Source: JAQUTK01 sp963677415
GTDB taxonomy: Bacteria > Bacteroidota > Bacteroidia > Bacteroidales > JAQUTK01
Direction: 5' to 3'
Assembly: GCA_963677415.2 (NCBI GenBank)
Contig: CAXXFJ010000016.1
Span: 20,744 to 84,743, forward strand
Length of the DNA stretch: 64,000 bases
Below are positions 26,623 through 35,557 of this stretch, in pieces (position 1 is the first letter of the stretch; each line of letters opens with the position of its first letter). A program made the position numbers and the translations under genes. Below the pieces are notes generated by a model. It was not told the DNA's origin, did not search any database, and worked only from the letters and a program-made list of their open reading frames with translations.

Positions 26623-28142
26623 TTGACAGCCGATTGTTGAATGAAAGATTTCTTCATCTTTTCCAGAAGTTTAATTTTCAAAGGAGCAAGATTGTTCAGC
26701 TCTCCTGGATCATTTTTGGTATTATAAAGTTGATATCCTTTGCTGTTGCCAAGTTCTGATTTTGTATTTGGATCCTTTGCAGCCCCATTATATTTTGGGA
26801 TCAAGAGATAATCACCTTCTTTGTATGCCAGTCTTCCTGTCGCTTCAGTCACAAGGCCGGTACGGCCATTCTTGCTTTTACCTAGAAAGGCTTTCATGTG
26901 GTCTTCAGAGTCCAAGCCTTTTGGTATCTCTTCTCCAAGGAAAGAAGCAAAAGATGCTAAAAGATCCATTTGACATACCATAGCATCAGAAGTCTTTCCA
27001 GTCGAAATTCCTTTTGGCCAGCTAATAATAAAAGGTACATGAGTACCACCTTCAAATAGGCTATATTTGCCGCCTCTGTAAGGGCCTGCCGGTTTGTGGT
27101 TGTGCTGATCAGCCAATTCCTGAGCCTGATCTTTGTATCCATCATCCAATACCGGACCATTGTCGCTGGAGAAGATGATGATTGTGTTATCTGCCAGTCC
27201 CATAGACTTAAGATATGCAGTAAGCTGTCCGATGCACCAGTCTGCTTCCAGAACAGCATCACCGCGAGGTCCCATGCCAGACTTTCCTACAAAGTCATTG
27301 TTAGGAGCACGTGGCACATGAGGTTCGTTCAGCGCATAATACAGGAAGAAAGGAGTCTCTTTGTTGTCAGTAATAAAAGACTTCACCTTGTCCAAAAATA
27401 CAGAAGCCATTGTTTCATCTTTCCACAGAGCTTTCTTTCCACCTTTCATAAATCCGATGCGTGATATGCCATTGACTATACTCATGTTGTGTCCGTGGCT
27501 CGGATGCATCTTAAGCAACTCCGGATTATTAGCTCCGGTAGGTTCTCCTTCAAAATTCTTCTGATAACTTACATAAATCGGATCGTTAGGATCGAGATTA
27601 TCTACTTTCCCGTTTTCGACATAGACACAGGGCACGCGGTCATTTGTTGCACCCATGATATAGGAATAGTCAAATCCAATCTCTAAGGGTGATGGTTTGA
27701 TCGTTTCATTCCAATTAATAGTTCCATTTCCAAGGCCCAAATGCCATTTTCCAACTACTCCGGTTGAATAACCGGCTTGACGGAAGAGTTTGGGTAGTGT
27801 AGGCTGTGTTTCAGTGATAATCAATGGAGCGTCGCCAGGAAGAATACTTACCTGTTTTCTCCAAGGATACATGCCGGTCAATAAAGCATAGCGGCTGGGG
27901 GTAGATGTTGCTGATGTGCAAAAACCGCGGTTAAAAAGTAGTCCGTTTTTAGCCAGTGCATCGATACTGGGTGTGTTTAAGGTTTTGGATCCATACGTAC
28001 TGACATCTCCGAATCCAAGATCATCAGCAAGAATGACAATGACATTCGGTTTTTCTCTTTTGTTTTCTTTTGCCTGTGCTCCGAATAGCGAAGAAAGGGC
28101 AATTAAGGAAAGAATTCCTTTTTGTCTACTGTGTTCAATCAT
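26619..28142 (-). CDS. serine-type sulfatase, exported
   Basis: Sulfatase family S1 hydrolase that cleaves sulfate esters, probably from a host, algal or other polysaccharide. A signal peptide ends near residue 24 (GAQA). The metal/phosphate site begins NVIVILADDLGFGDVSTYG. The formylglycine motif is STPSR at residues 80-84, so the modified residue is Ser80, which requires an anSME-type maturase; that gene lies directly downstream. The second sulfatase signature is GVVGKWHLGLG near 135, and IIFSSDNGP near 320 and YRGGKYSLFEGGTHVP near 352 complete the active site. Substrate cannot be told from sequence. Confidence 0.92.
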   Translation of the reverse strand: MIEHSRQKGILSLIALSSLFGAQAKENKREKPNVIVILADDLGFGDVSTYGSKTLNTPSIDALAKNGLLFNRGFCTSATSTPSRYALLTGMYPWRKQVSILPGDAPLIITETQPTLPKLFRQAGYSTGVVGKWHLGLGNGTINWNETIKPSPLEIGFDYSYIMGATNDRVPCVYVENGKVDNLDPNDPIYVSYQKNFEGEPTGANNPELLKMHPSHGHNMSIVNGISRIGFMKGGKKALWKDETMASVFLDKVKSFITDNKETPFFLYYALNEPHVPRAPNNDFVGKSGMGPRGDAVLEADWCIGQLTAYLKSMGLADNTIIIFSSDNGPVLDDGYKDQAQELADQHNHKPAGPYRGGKYSLFEGGTHVPFIISWPKGISTGKTSDAMVCQMDLLASFASFLGEEIPKGLDSEDHMKAFLGKSKNGRTGLVTEATGRLAYKEGDYLLIPKYNGAAKDPNTKSELGNSKGYQLYNTKNDPGELNNLAPLKIKLLEKMKKSFIQQSAVK

Positions 28143-28162
28143 AAGAAGTATTTAATTTAAGA

Positions 28163-28192
28163 AGCGAACCAGAGCATTAACTCTGGTTCGCT
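28163..28192 (-). terminator. terminator of the DUF3332 gene
   Basis: A perfect 12-bp stem (AGCGAACCAGAG and complement) with a six-base loop, directly downstream of the DUF3332 stop on the minus strand. The following bases are AT-rich rather than a pure T run. Confidence 0.6.
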
Positions 28193-28212
28193 CTGTTAGT
28201 CTGAAAAGGGCA

Positions 28213-28761
28213 TTATTTCAGGGCAAAATTTGTGCTGTTAAAGGCTTGTCTGAAGGCCATAACGCCAGCTTGTGACAATTCAACTTTTGTCATGTTTGAG
28301 CCGTTATAGACCATTGCAGTATTGTCTGAAGTAAATTGAAGTAGCATCACGCTTTCAGTTCCGGATACTGCAGACCATGACTGGTTTTTAGTATTGTACA
28401 CAAGATTCATTTCCTGCTTTGTTGTCTCATTCGTGATCTGATAACCGTTTTCTGTAGTCATTACCTGATACTTGGCTTTCTCGCCGGTGACTTCTTTTAC
28501 TTCTCCTGCTTTCACAACAGGATTATCACCCGTCCAAAATTCAATGGAGTTGAATACAACAGCATCTGCAAAGATGGTAATCCCGTAAATGGGCACAATA
28601 TGCATTGCAATGAATACTACCTCATTGACAAACTTGTCACCTATTGTTTTGTTCCAATCCAGCACTTTGTTGGTCAGGTTGAAGGAACCTATACATGAAC
28701 TCAATAATGTTGTTGCACCCAATATTGCTGCAATTCCTACTGATAAATACGTTTTTCTCAT
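28213..28761 (-). CDS. DUF3332 family lipoprotein
   Basis: A 182-residue lipoprotein of the DUF3332 type, function unknown. The signal peptide MRKTYLSVGIAAILGATTLL leads to the lipobox LSSC (Cys about 22). The body has a hydrophobic segment (NEVVFIAMHIVPIYGITIFADAVVF, about 42-66, given here in part) and a beta-rich C-terminal half. I chose ATG 28761, not the upstream in-frame ATG at 28857, because only the former gives a proper lipoprotein signal and because a -7 box lies between the two. Confidence 0.75.
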   Translation of the reverse strand: MRKTYLSVGIAAILGATTLLSSCIGSFNLTNKVLDWNKTIGDKFVNEVVFIAMHIVPIYGITIFADAVVFNSIEFWTGDNPVVKAGEVKEVTGEKAKYQVMTTENGYQITNETTKQEMNLVYNTKNQSWSAVSGTESVMLLQFTSDNTAMVYNGSNMTKVELSQAGVMAFRQAFNSTNFALK

Positions 28762-28794
28762 TGTCTTTAAATTTTGATTGTAAAATATATGATA

Positions 28795-28802
28795 CAAATA
28801 TA
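28795..28802 (-). promoter_or_regulatory. -7 box of the DUF3332 gene
   Basis: Reads TATATTTG on the minus strand, a consensus match about 34 bases upstream of ATG 28761. It decides the start, because the longer frame would begin upstream of the promoter. Confidence 0.5.
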
Positions 28803-28963
28803 ATAAATTCTGGTAACTGATACTATTATATTTATATTCTTTTGCCTCGTTAGACACTCTTTACTCCTCAGATCTGAAATGGATAACTCTCAATTCAATC
28901 TACAGTTAGGGATTATCTTCTTAAAAATCTGTCTTTTCAATGTGACTATGATAGAAAAATGCG

Positions 28964-28971
28964 TATTTTTG
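28964..28971 (+). promoter_or_regulatory. -7 box of the metallophosphoesterase gene
   Basis: TATTTTTG, a consensus match; transcription would start near 28978, about 25 bases before ATG 29003. No clear -33 box. Confidence 0.5.
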
Positions 28972-29002
28972 TATTGTTGATTATACATTTAATTTGGCGA
29001 AG

Positions 29003-30301
29003 ATGAGAAAGCGTCAGCAAGTTCTATTTCTGGTTTCGATTATTTGTACGAGCCTTGTTATCGGAGGTTTTTGTAACTCATGTAGGAAAGGAAGCAAAAC
29101 ATCCACAGAGAATCTTCGTATGATTGTCTTTTCCGATACCCATTACATGGCTCCCGGACTTATTATGCCAGGGAGAACTTTCAATAGCTATGAGGTAGCT
29201 TCAGGAAGGTTAGCAGAGTGGAGTGCTCCACTTTGGAAAATAGCTTCTTCCCGGATTATTAGTTATCCGGAGGAGATTGTTTTGATATGCGGTGATTTGT
29301 CCAATAACGGAGAGAGGCAGAGTCATGTAGAATTTGCGCAATCGTTACGTGAGCTGGAACGATTCGGCAAGCGAGTGTTTGTAGTTCCTGGCAATAACGA
29401 TATTCAAAACTCATCTGCTGAAGCTTATAGAGGAGATACCCTTTTTTCTGTTCCAACCTTCAGCAAAATAGAATTTACATCTATCTATTCCGATTTTGGA
29501 TATGCAGAGGCAATATCCCGAGATAGCAATTCACTTAGTTATGTGGCTCGGATCAATCCTAAGAACTGGTTAATAGTCATTGACTTGTGCCTGTTTGATC
29601 CAGCTACAAATGTTACAAGAGGCGCTATTAAACAGGAAACGATAGACTGGTTAGGAGAACAATTGGATAAAGCCAGAGAGCAAAAGATCCGGGTGATAGG
29701 GATGTCTCATTACGGAATTATCGAACATTTTGACAAACAAAAGAGTACATTTCCTTCCTCTTTGGTCGATGATCATCGACCTTTTGCCAATTTCTTGGCG
29801 GATAAGGGAATGAATGTTCTGTTTACAGGACATTCTCATGCAATGGATATCACCCGTTTTACATCTCTTAATCGTAAAGAATTATTTGAAATAGAAACGG
29901 GTGCAATGATTGCCTCTCCTTTTGGCTTTCGACGTATTGAGATCGACAGTAGCAAAGTAAATGTATTTACCGAATCATTGGTGGAGGATCCGGAGATTCG
30001 TTCTTTTGGGAAAGATCCGGATAGTATTTATCACAAGTTGATGATAGAATCGTGCAAAGCTTTACTGCGTCGGCCTCCTTATTCTTTCAATGAACTGTTG
30101 TCTGAACTGACTGCACCTGTTGTTGCCGGAGCGATGATAGCACATTACAAAGGTGATGAAAAGCCGAATCCCTCTGTTGAGGCTATTATCCGGATGCTCA
30201 AATCGCTAAATGTAAAGACAGATATGGAATTTCTTCATTCGCTGTATCTGGACCTTCCTCCAGGAGATAACAACGTGATACTGGAACTTCCTGCCGACTA
30301 A
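29003..30301 (+). CDS. exported or membrane-anchored metallophosphoesterase
   Basis: Calcineurin-like phosphoesterase with the expected metal-site motifs in order: FSDTHYM (D-x-H) near residue 42, ICGDLSNNGE (GD) near 95, PGNNDIQ (GNxD/H) near 130, MSHYGII near 235 and TGHSHAMD (GHxH) near 273. The N-terminus is a hydrophobic signal or anchor ending in FCNSCRKGS; a lipoprotein is possible but the lipobox is poor. The C-terminal 130 residues are not recognised. Substrate unknown. I prefer ATG 29003 over the in-frame TTG at 28994. Transcribed alone. Confidence 0.8.
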   Translation: MRKRQQVLFLVSIICTSLVIGGFCNSCRKGSKTSTENLRMIVFSDTHYMAPGLIMPGRTFNSYEVASGRLAEWSAPLWKIASSRIISYPEEIVLICGDLSNNGERQSHVEFAQSLRELERFGKRVFVVPGNNDIQNSSAEAYRGDTLFSVPTFSKIEFTSIYSDFGYAEAISRDSNSLSYVARINPKNWLIVIDLCLFDPATNVTRGAIKQETIDWLGEQLDKAREQKIRVIGMSHYGIIEHFDKQKSTFPSSLVDDHRPFANFLADKGMNVLFTGHSHAMDITRFTSLNRKELFEIETGAMIASPFGFRRIEIDSSKVNVFTESLVEDPEIRSFGKDPDSIYHKLMIESCKALLRRPPYSFNELLSELTAPVVAGAMIAHYKGDEKPNPSVEAIIRMLKSLNVKTDMEFLHSLYLDLPPGDNNVILELPAD

Positions 30302-30661
30302 CTGAAGTCATACTACCTCGAAGATATTTTCGTCCTTATGGATGCAGTCAAACAGTCACTTTTTCAAGGATCGTAGTACACTCAGAAGTGGAACTACGTC
30401 CATTTAGTTGAAAACTTTATCTAATTCAAGTGATGTGTATGGACTCATTCATTGGATTAAAGATGTCATTGATACCGGTCACTTGAGTACCCTCACTCAA
30501 TACAGAACTGGGATGAGCAATACGGGTTATAACTCTTCTGAACTAAGATTATCTCTTTTTTGTAGTCGATAAAAGCATTTGTATTCGCCTGTGCCAAGAA
30601 TATCCGCCATTTCTTGCTTGATATCTTTTGCCCTCTGATAGGAAGAAAAGTATTCTTCATC

Positions 30662-30693
30662 GGGTCTGTTCAATAAACTGTGTCAGTAAGTAT
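30662..30693 (+). repeat. left terminal inverted repeat of the IS256-family element
   Basis: 32 bases starting GGGTCTGTTCAATAAACTGT; identical to the reverse complement of 31944-31975. Confidence 0.95.
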
Positions 30694-30729
30694 AAAAATC
30701 ATTATATTTACCGCATAAAGAGCATTATT

Positions 30730-31941
30730 ATGAGCAATACAGAAGAATTTGATTACAAAGAATTTGAGAAAGAAGCATTATTAAAATTGAAGCAAGGCGT
30801 TAACCTTGAAGGAGAGAACGGTATATTAGCCCCTCTTCTAAAACGTTTACTGGAAGCGGGTTTGCAAGGAGAGCTAGCCGGTCATTTGTCAGAACCACAT
30901 CAAGCCAACAACCGTCGTAACGGATTAAGTTCAAAGAGAGTAAAGACTCATTATGGAAGCATAGAGGTGTCCACTCCCAGAGACAGGAATGGAAGTTTTG
31001 AACCGGAACTGCTCCCTAAACGGCAAACAACTCTTGGCGAAGGACTGGATCGTAAAATTATTAATTTGTATGCCTTAGGAATGAGCTATACAGACATTTG
31101 TGATCATTTGAGCGAGATGTATCAATTAAACATGTCTCCAGCTACAATCACAGCTATAACAGACAAAATTGTTCCTGAGGTAGAACAGTGGCAAACCCGT
31201 TCCTTAGAAAGTGTATACCCCATTGTCTGGATGGATGCTATTCACTATAAAGTCCGGGAAGATAATGCCATAAAAAGCAAAGCAGTATATTGTTTGATAG
31301 GTCTAAATCGTGACGGGATTAAAGATTTATTGGGCATGTATATTGGCCAGGCTGAGAGTGCCCGTTTTTGGTTATCTGTTCTTAATGATATCCAGCGTCG
31401 TGGTGTTCAGGATATATTGCTAGCCAGTATTGATAATCTCAAAGGATTTGCTCAGGCTATCGAGGCTGTCTTCCCACAAACTAAGGTTCAGTTGTGCATT
31501 GTTCACCAAATAAGAAATTCACTAAAATATGTTGCCAGTAAAGACCGCAAAGCAGTTGTTGATTCCTTAAGAGAAATTTATCAGGCAAACGATAAAGAAC
31601 AGGCAGAAAAGGCTTTAGCCAGATTTGATGAAAAATGGTCAAAGAAATATCCATACATAATTAAATCATGGCTTGAAAACTGGGACAGGTTGTCTCAAAT
31701 GTTTGAATTCCCTGATATGATAAGAAAGCTGGTTTACACAACCAATATCATTGAAAGTTTCAACAGTCAGCTTCGTAAAGTTACTAAGTCGAAACGTGTT
31801 TTTACGAATGATCAGGCACTTATCAAGTTACTTTATTTGGTGCAAATGAAATTATTTGAGAACTTAAGACCAATTTTAGGGTGGAAGCAAATTATGGCAC
31901 AATTTATTATTATATTTGAACAGAGATGGGATATCAATTAA
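30730..31941 (+). CDS. IS256-family (mutator-type) transposase
   Basis: DDE transposase of 403 residues. The catalytic blocks are visible: WMDAIHYKVRED (first Asp), LASIDNLKGFAQAIEAVFP (second Asp; N replaces the more usual G in the DG-K motif), CIVHQIRNSLKYV (the C-x2-H region) and TTNIIESFNSQLRKVTKSK (catalytic Glu). ATG 30730 (MSNTEEFDYK) is preferred; the frame is open further upstream to 30628, but that extension crosses the left inverted repeat. It appears full length and potentially active. Confidence 0.92.
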   Translation: MSNTEEFDYKEFEKEALLKLKQGVNLEGENGILAPLLKRLLEAGLQGELAGHLSEPHQANNRRNGLSSKRVKTHYGSIEVSTPRDRNGSFEPELLPKRQTTLGEGLDRKIINLYALGMSYTDICDHLSEMYQLNMSPATITAITDKIVPEVEQWQTRSLESVYPIVWMDAIHYKVREDNAIKSKAVYCLIGLNRDGIKDLLGMYIGQAESARFWLSVLNDIQRRGVQDILLASIDNLKGFAQAIEAVFPQTKVQLCIVHQIRNSLKYVASKDRKAVVDSLREIYQANDKEQAEKALARFDEKWSKKYPYIIKSWLENWDRLSQMFEFPDMIRKLVYTTNIIESFNSQLRKVTKSKRVFTNDQALIKLLYLVQMKLFENLRPILGWKQIMAQFIIIFEQRWDIN

Positions 31942-31943
31942 TC

Positions 31944-31975
31944 ATACTTACTGACACAGTTTATTGAACAGACCC
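31944..31975 (-). repeat. right terminal inverted repeat of the IS256-family element
   Basis: Perfect reverse complement of the left 32-base end; it begins three bases after the transposase stop. Confidence 0.95.
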
Positions 31976-32149
31976 TCCTTGATTGATTCACAGAATCTAA
32001 AAGACTCTTTCTGAAAAGATCTTATGTATAGCGGAATTGTCTCAGACGGTGTCTCTTTTTTCTTCTTACTCAGTTATTAGTAGACGATCTTTCATCGAAA
32101 GAATATGAGGCAATAAGATGAGATTGTAGTAGGATTGAAAGGCTGTTTG

Positions 32150-33172
32150 TTATCGCATGAATTTGGAGAAAGAATGAATCCTGCGTACGTAAAAGGCATA
32201 TAAAAGACTCTTTTCAAAGCGCTCTGGGATATCTATTGAAACTGAATGCTCCAGATTGTATTGTCTGTCTTGCGTCATTTCTTTTCTCATCCTGCGAAAA
32301 TCGGATCGGGCTTTGACTACTGCCTTGAAGTTTTTCCAATCGGCAAACAACAAGAATCTGACCTCCGCCAATGTATCAAGCCACCATCGAATCCTCATGA
32401 CTAATTTTAATTCATCTTCTGGCAGGTTCTTATAAAGCATCAGCAAATTGTTGCGGAAATTCAGGTAGGTTTTGAACGAACTGCCTTTCTGCAAAGTTCC
32501 TCCACCAACATGATAGACAATGCTGGCGGGAATGCAAACGATAGTCTTTCCTCTGGAACGAAGCCGCCAGCAGAGGTCAATCTCTTCCATGTGAGCAAAG
32601 AAACGAGCGTCTAGTCCGCCTACGATTTTATAATCCGCATTACGAATAAGCAGACAGGCCCCTGTAGCCCAAAAGACTGAGGTGATGTGATCATATTGTC
32701 CGTGATCTTTTTCTGTGACATGCATGATGCGTCCGCGACAGAAAGGATATCCATATTTGTCAATGTATCCCCCGCAAGCACCGGCATGCTCAAACTTCTC
32801 TTTGTTATAATATGCCCGAACTTTTGGCTGGCAGGCAGCTACCTCCGGGTGTTGTTGCATATAGTCGGTGAGGGGTTCGAGCCAGTGTTCAGTCACTTCC
32901 ACATCCGAATTGAGTAACAGTAGATACGGATTGTCCAGCTTACTTAAGGCGCGGTTATAGCCTTCGGCAAAACCATAATTCTTCTCAAGAAGGATGATTG
33001 GCAACTGTGGATACTCTTTTTGCAGAAAAGTCACAGAGTCATCTGTCGATGCATTATCTGCAATGATGATATCTGCCAGTGATTCAGGGGTGTGCTGTAT
33101 CAGATCCGGCAGAAACTGGCTGAGAAACTTTTTCCCGTTCCAGTTAAGTATAACAATTGCAACTTTTTTCAT
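32150..33172 (-). CDS. family 2 glycosyltransferase (rhamnosyltransferase-like)
   Basis: GT-A fold transferase of 340 residues. It begins VAIVILNWNGKKFL, has DIIIADNASTDDS near 35, the DxD-like LLLLNSDVEVTE near 88, and FFAHMEEIDLCWRLRSRGK near 190, which fits the WcaE/rhamnosyltransferase-like branch that builds surface glycans. It is the third gene of an operon after mtaB and the lipid A acyltransferase, with a four-base overlap with the latter. Acceptor and donor sugars are unknown. Confidence 0.85.
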   Translation of the reverse strand: MKKVAIVILNWNGKKFLSQFLPDLIQHTPESLADIIIADNASTDDSVTFLQKEYPQLPIILLEKNYGFAEGYNRALSKLDNPYLLLLNSDVEVTEHWLEPLTDYMQQHPEVAACQPKVRAYYNKEKFEHAGACGGYIDKYGYPFCRGRIMHVTEKDHGQYDHITSVFWATGACLLIRNADYKIVGGLDARFFAHMEEIDLCWRLRSRGKTIVCIPASIVYHVGGGTLQKGSSFKTYLNFRNNLLMLYKNLPEDELKLVMRIRWWLDTLAEVRFLLFADWKNFKAVVKARSDFRRMRKEMTQDRQYNLEHSVSIDIPERFEKSLLYAFYVRRIHSFSKFMR

Positions 33173-34062
33173 AGTCCGCTATTCACTTCGTGTTTGTGTT
33201 TCCATCGTTTATGTGTCCACAACCAGTAAGCAGGATCGCGCTGAATAGTCTTTTCCATCAGTCGCGCATACATCTCTGTAATTTCATAATCCGGCATTTC
33301 ATTCGGTCGATCAGTCATCATAATAATTGTTGACTCATAATAACCTCGTTTGATTTTGCGTACATCCGAATAGACCAAGGCAGAGTTCGTCTGTTTGGCG
33401 ATTCGCTCGGCTCCGGTAAGGAAAGCTGTATCCTGATTAAGGAAAGTTGTCCAGAAGTCAAGTCCTTCCTTCTTGGGAGACTGATCGGAGATGAATCCTA
33501 TGGCCATAATTTTCCCCTGTCTCTTGTGAGATATTATCTCACGAAAAGTCTTCTTCATTGGAATATTTATTGCACCGAAACGGCTCCGAAGATCATCGAA
33601 GAATTTATCCCAATAGGGATCTCTAAGCGGGTGATAAATCTGAGCAACAACATGTTTCTTATCTATCAAAGGAGCTAGCGAACTGTTCCATTCCCAGTTT
33701 CCATAATGACCCAGAACCATGAATACGTTTTGTCCATTCTTCATCAGTTCATTAATCAGTTCTATATTTACAATCTTCATACGTCTGCCGATTTCTTCTT
33801 CGGAGATATGTAATAGTTTGAAAGCTTCAATAAATATGTCGCAGAATGAGTGATAAAATTCTTTCTCTATCTTGGTAATATCGCTTACGCTCTTCTCTGG
33901 AAATGAGTTTGATAGATTCTGACGCACTACCCCTCTTCTATATCTTACAACGTAATATATGAGGTAAAAGCCGCAGTCTGAGAAGAAATATAACACCGAT
34001 AGTGGGAGTAGTGAAAAGAGCCAGATTACGGCAAAGCAAAGGTAAAAAAAGACTTTTCTCAT
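33169..34062 (-). CDS. lipid A biosynthesis acyltransferase (LpxL/HtrB family)
   Basis: A 297-residue inner-membrane acyltransferase with one N-terminal membrane helix (about 4-26) and the catalytic H-x4-E motif LGHYGNWEWN near residue 113. Other family blocks are IYHPLRDPYWDKF near 143, GFISDQSPKKEGLDFWTTFL near 185 and WLWTHKRWK near the end. It should add a secondary acyl chain to lipid A. I chose ATG 34062 (MRKVFFYLCF) because the longer frame starting at 34113 would overlap the mtaB 3' end and lacks a membrane start. Confidence 0.87.
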   Translation of the reverse strand: MRKVFFYLCFAVIWLFSLLPLSVLYFFSDCGFYLIYYVVRYRRGVVRQNLSNSFPEKSVSDITKIEKEFYHSFCDIFIEAFKLLHISEEEIGRRMKIVNIELINELMKNGQNVFMVLGHYGNWEWNSSLAPLIDKKHVVAQIYHPLRDPYWDKFFDDLRSRFGAINIPMKKTFREIISHKRQGKIMAIGFISDQSPKKEGLDFWTTFLNQDTAFLTGAERIAKQTNSALVYSDVRKIKRGYYESTIIMMTDRPNEMPDYEITEMYARLMEKTIQRDPAYWLWTHKRWKHKHEVNSGL

Positions 34063-34072
34063 AATATTAAAT

Positions 34073-35398
34073 TTATTCGGGTACAAAGGTGCATCCCAAA
34101 GCAGGAACATCACTATCTACAAAATCGTTGAGAATTACATCCACGGTTTGATTGATGAGCTCTTTTGCGTAAGGGACCTCGACTCTTACATAGTTTTCAG
34201 TAAATCCGTGCATCATCATACCTGGTTTTGGCTGCTCAAATAAGACTTTATGGCGGCTCCCTACTTGTGATAAGTAGAACTTCTTTAGTTTCTCATCAGA
34301 AACATTCAGCAAAAGATGACAGCGATCTTGCTTCTGTTTAGGAGTTACATTAGGCTCAATAAACAGAGCACGGGTACCTGGTCGTTCGGAATAGGGAAAC
34401 ACATGTAACTGGGATATGTCAAGTGATTCGATAAACCTGAAAGCATCCTCAAAGAAAGCTTCTGTTTCGCCGCGTACACCAACGATTACATCCACTCCAA
34501 TAAAAGCCTGAGGAATCAGCTCTTTAATCCGCTCAATCTTATGCCGAAAGACTGTTGTGTCATAGCGTCGATGCATCAACTTAAGTACCTCATCACTACC
34601 GGATTGCAACGGAATGTGAAAATGAGGTGCAAATCGCTTTGAATGAGAGATATATTCAATAATCTCATCAGTCAGCAGGTTGGGCTCAATAGAAGAGATG
34701 CGATAACGGGAAATGCCTTCTATCTGATCCAAAGCTTTTACCAAATCAAAGAAATTCTCACCGGTGCTGCGACCGAAGTCACCAATGTTGACACCTGTAA
34801 GGATAATTTCTCTGGCTCCTTGTTGCACTGCTTCTTCTGCTTGGGATACCAGATCCTTAATTGTTCCGTTACGGCTTTTCCCACGTGCCATCGGAATGGT
34901 GCAATAGGAACAGAAATAATCACAGCCATCTTGCACCTTCAAAAAGTAACGCGTGCGGTCTCCTTTTGAACAAGAGGGAACGAACGTATCAATAGTATTC
35001 CATTCCGAAGTTATAATCTCACTTTTTTCTTTTTTGTCAAGCGAGGAAAGGTAGGAGATAAGATCTAATTTTTGTGCAGAACCTACAACTAGGTCTACCC
35101 CTTCGATTCCTGCAATATCACCCGGTTTTAGTTGCGCGTAGCAACCGGTTGCGACAATAAAAGCTCCGGGGTGGTCTTTTATGGCTTTACGAATTGTCTG
35201 ACGACATTTCTTATCAGCGAGTTCAGTGACTGAGCAAGTGTTAATGACACAAATATCAGCCTTTTCTCCTTTTCTGATCTTCCGGATGCCTTGTTCTTCA
35301 AGTTGCTTTCCAATGGTTGACGTCTCGGCAAAGTTTAATTTACATCCCAGAGTATAGTAGGCTGCTTTCTTATCCTGAAAAATAGAGTGATCAATCAT
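34073..35398 (-). CDS. mtaB: tRNA t6A37 methylthiotransferase
   Basis: MtaB converts N6-threonylcarbamoyladenosine-37 of tRNA to its 2-methylthio form. The N-terminal UPF0004 domain has its three cysteines (LGCKLNFAE, INTCSVTE, ATGCYAQLKPG). The radical SAM motif is CDYFCSYCTIPMARGKSR near 155, and a TRAM-like end follows. The opening YYTLGCKLNFAET is typical of MtaB, as opposed to MiaB or RimO. It is 441 residues and first in an operon with the lipid A acyltransferase (10-base gap) and GT2. Confidence 0.9.
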   Translation of the reverse strand: MIDHSIFQDKKAAYYTLGCKLNFAETSTIGKQLEEQGIRKIRKGEKADICVINTCSVTELADKKCRQTIRKAIKDHPGAFIVATGCYAQLKPGDIAGIEGVDLVVGSAQKLDLISYLSSLDKKEKSEIITSEWNTIDTFVPSCSKGDRTRYFLKVQDGCDYFCSYCTIPMARGKSRNGTIKDLVSQAEEAVQQGAREIILTGVNIGDFGRSTGENFFDLVKALDQIEGISRYRISSIEPNLLTDEIIEYISHSKRFAPHFHIPLQSGSDEVLKLMHRRYDTTVFRHKIERIKELIPQAFIGVDVIVGVRGETEAFFEDAFRFIESLDISQLHVFPYSERPGTRALFIEPNVTPKQKQDRCHLLLNVSDEKLKKFYLSQVGSRHKVLFEQPKPGMMMHGFTENYVRVEVPYAKELINQTVDVILNDFVDSDVPALGCTFVPE

Positions 35399-35441
35399 AT
35401 TCTTGGAGTCATCAATAGAGGCTTAGTTGCCTATTAGTATG

Positions 35442-35449
35442 CAAAGCTA
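35442..35449 (-). promoter_or_regulatory. -7 box of mtaB
   Basis: Reads TAGCTTTG on the minus strand, about 43 bases upstream of the ATG. A CAAA (TTTG) at 35465-35468 is only 15 bases further, closer than ideal. Confidence 0.45.
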
Positions 35450-35526
35450 CATAAATTCTCCACCAAAATAATGTTAAGGATATCATTAATTCTATCGAAA
35501 CCTTTCAGATGTCCGAACAATAGTTA

Positions 35527-35534
35527 TATTTTTG
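35527..35534 (+). promoter_or_regulatory. -7 box of the acyl-CoA ligase gene
   Basis: TATTTTTG with a near -33 box (TTTC at 35504-35507, 19-base spacer). It lies downstream of the longest possible start (35471) and so favours ATG 35558. Confidence 0.55.
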
Positions 35535-35557
35535 CACATTACTTACTAATATGTGCT

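Larger units (their letters stand above)
30662..31975 (+). mobile_element. IS256-family insertion sequence, complete
   Basis: A 1314-bp element with perfect 32-bp terminal inverted repeats (30662-30693 and 31944-31975) around a single transposase gene, the IS256 layout. The flanking 8-9 bases (TCTTCATC left, TCCTTGAT right) do not match, so no target duplication is visible although the ends and the transposase are intact. Confidence 0.92.
30527..32073 (-). pseudogene. small unrecognised gene split by the IS256-family element
   Basis: On the minus strand the bases right of the element (32073-31976) read in one open frame ending ...PLYIRSFQKESFRFCESIK, and those left of it (30661-30527) continue ...YFSSYQRAKDIKQEM...YRLQ...SSEEL then stop. 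Both pieces look protein-coding in composition. Leaving out eight bases at the left junction, as an 8-base target duplication would require, the two frames join without a shift. The 5' end has no ATG in frame (it opens after TAA TAA at CTG 32073), so the front may also be damaged. I do not recognise the family. Confidence 0.4.

Noticed and set aside
30302..30526. Further coding remnant left of the split gene
   Set aside because: A short open minus-strand stretch exists in another frame, but is too short and unsupported to call.
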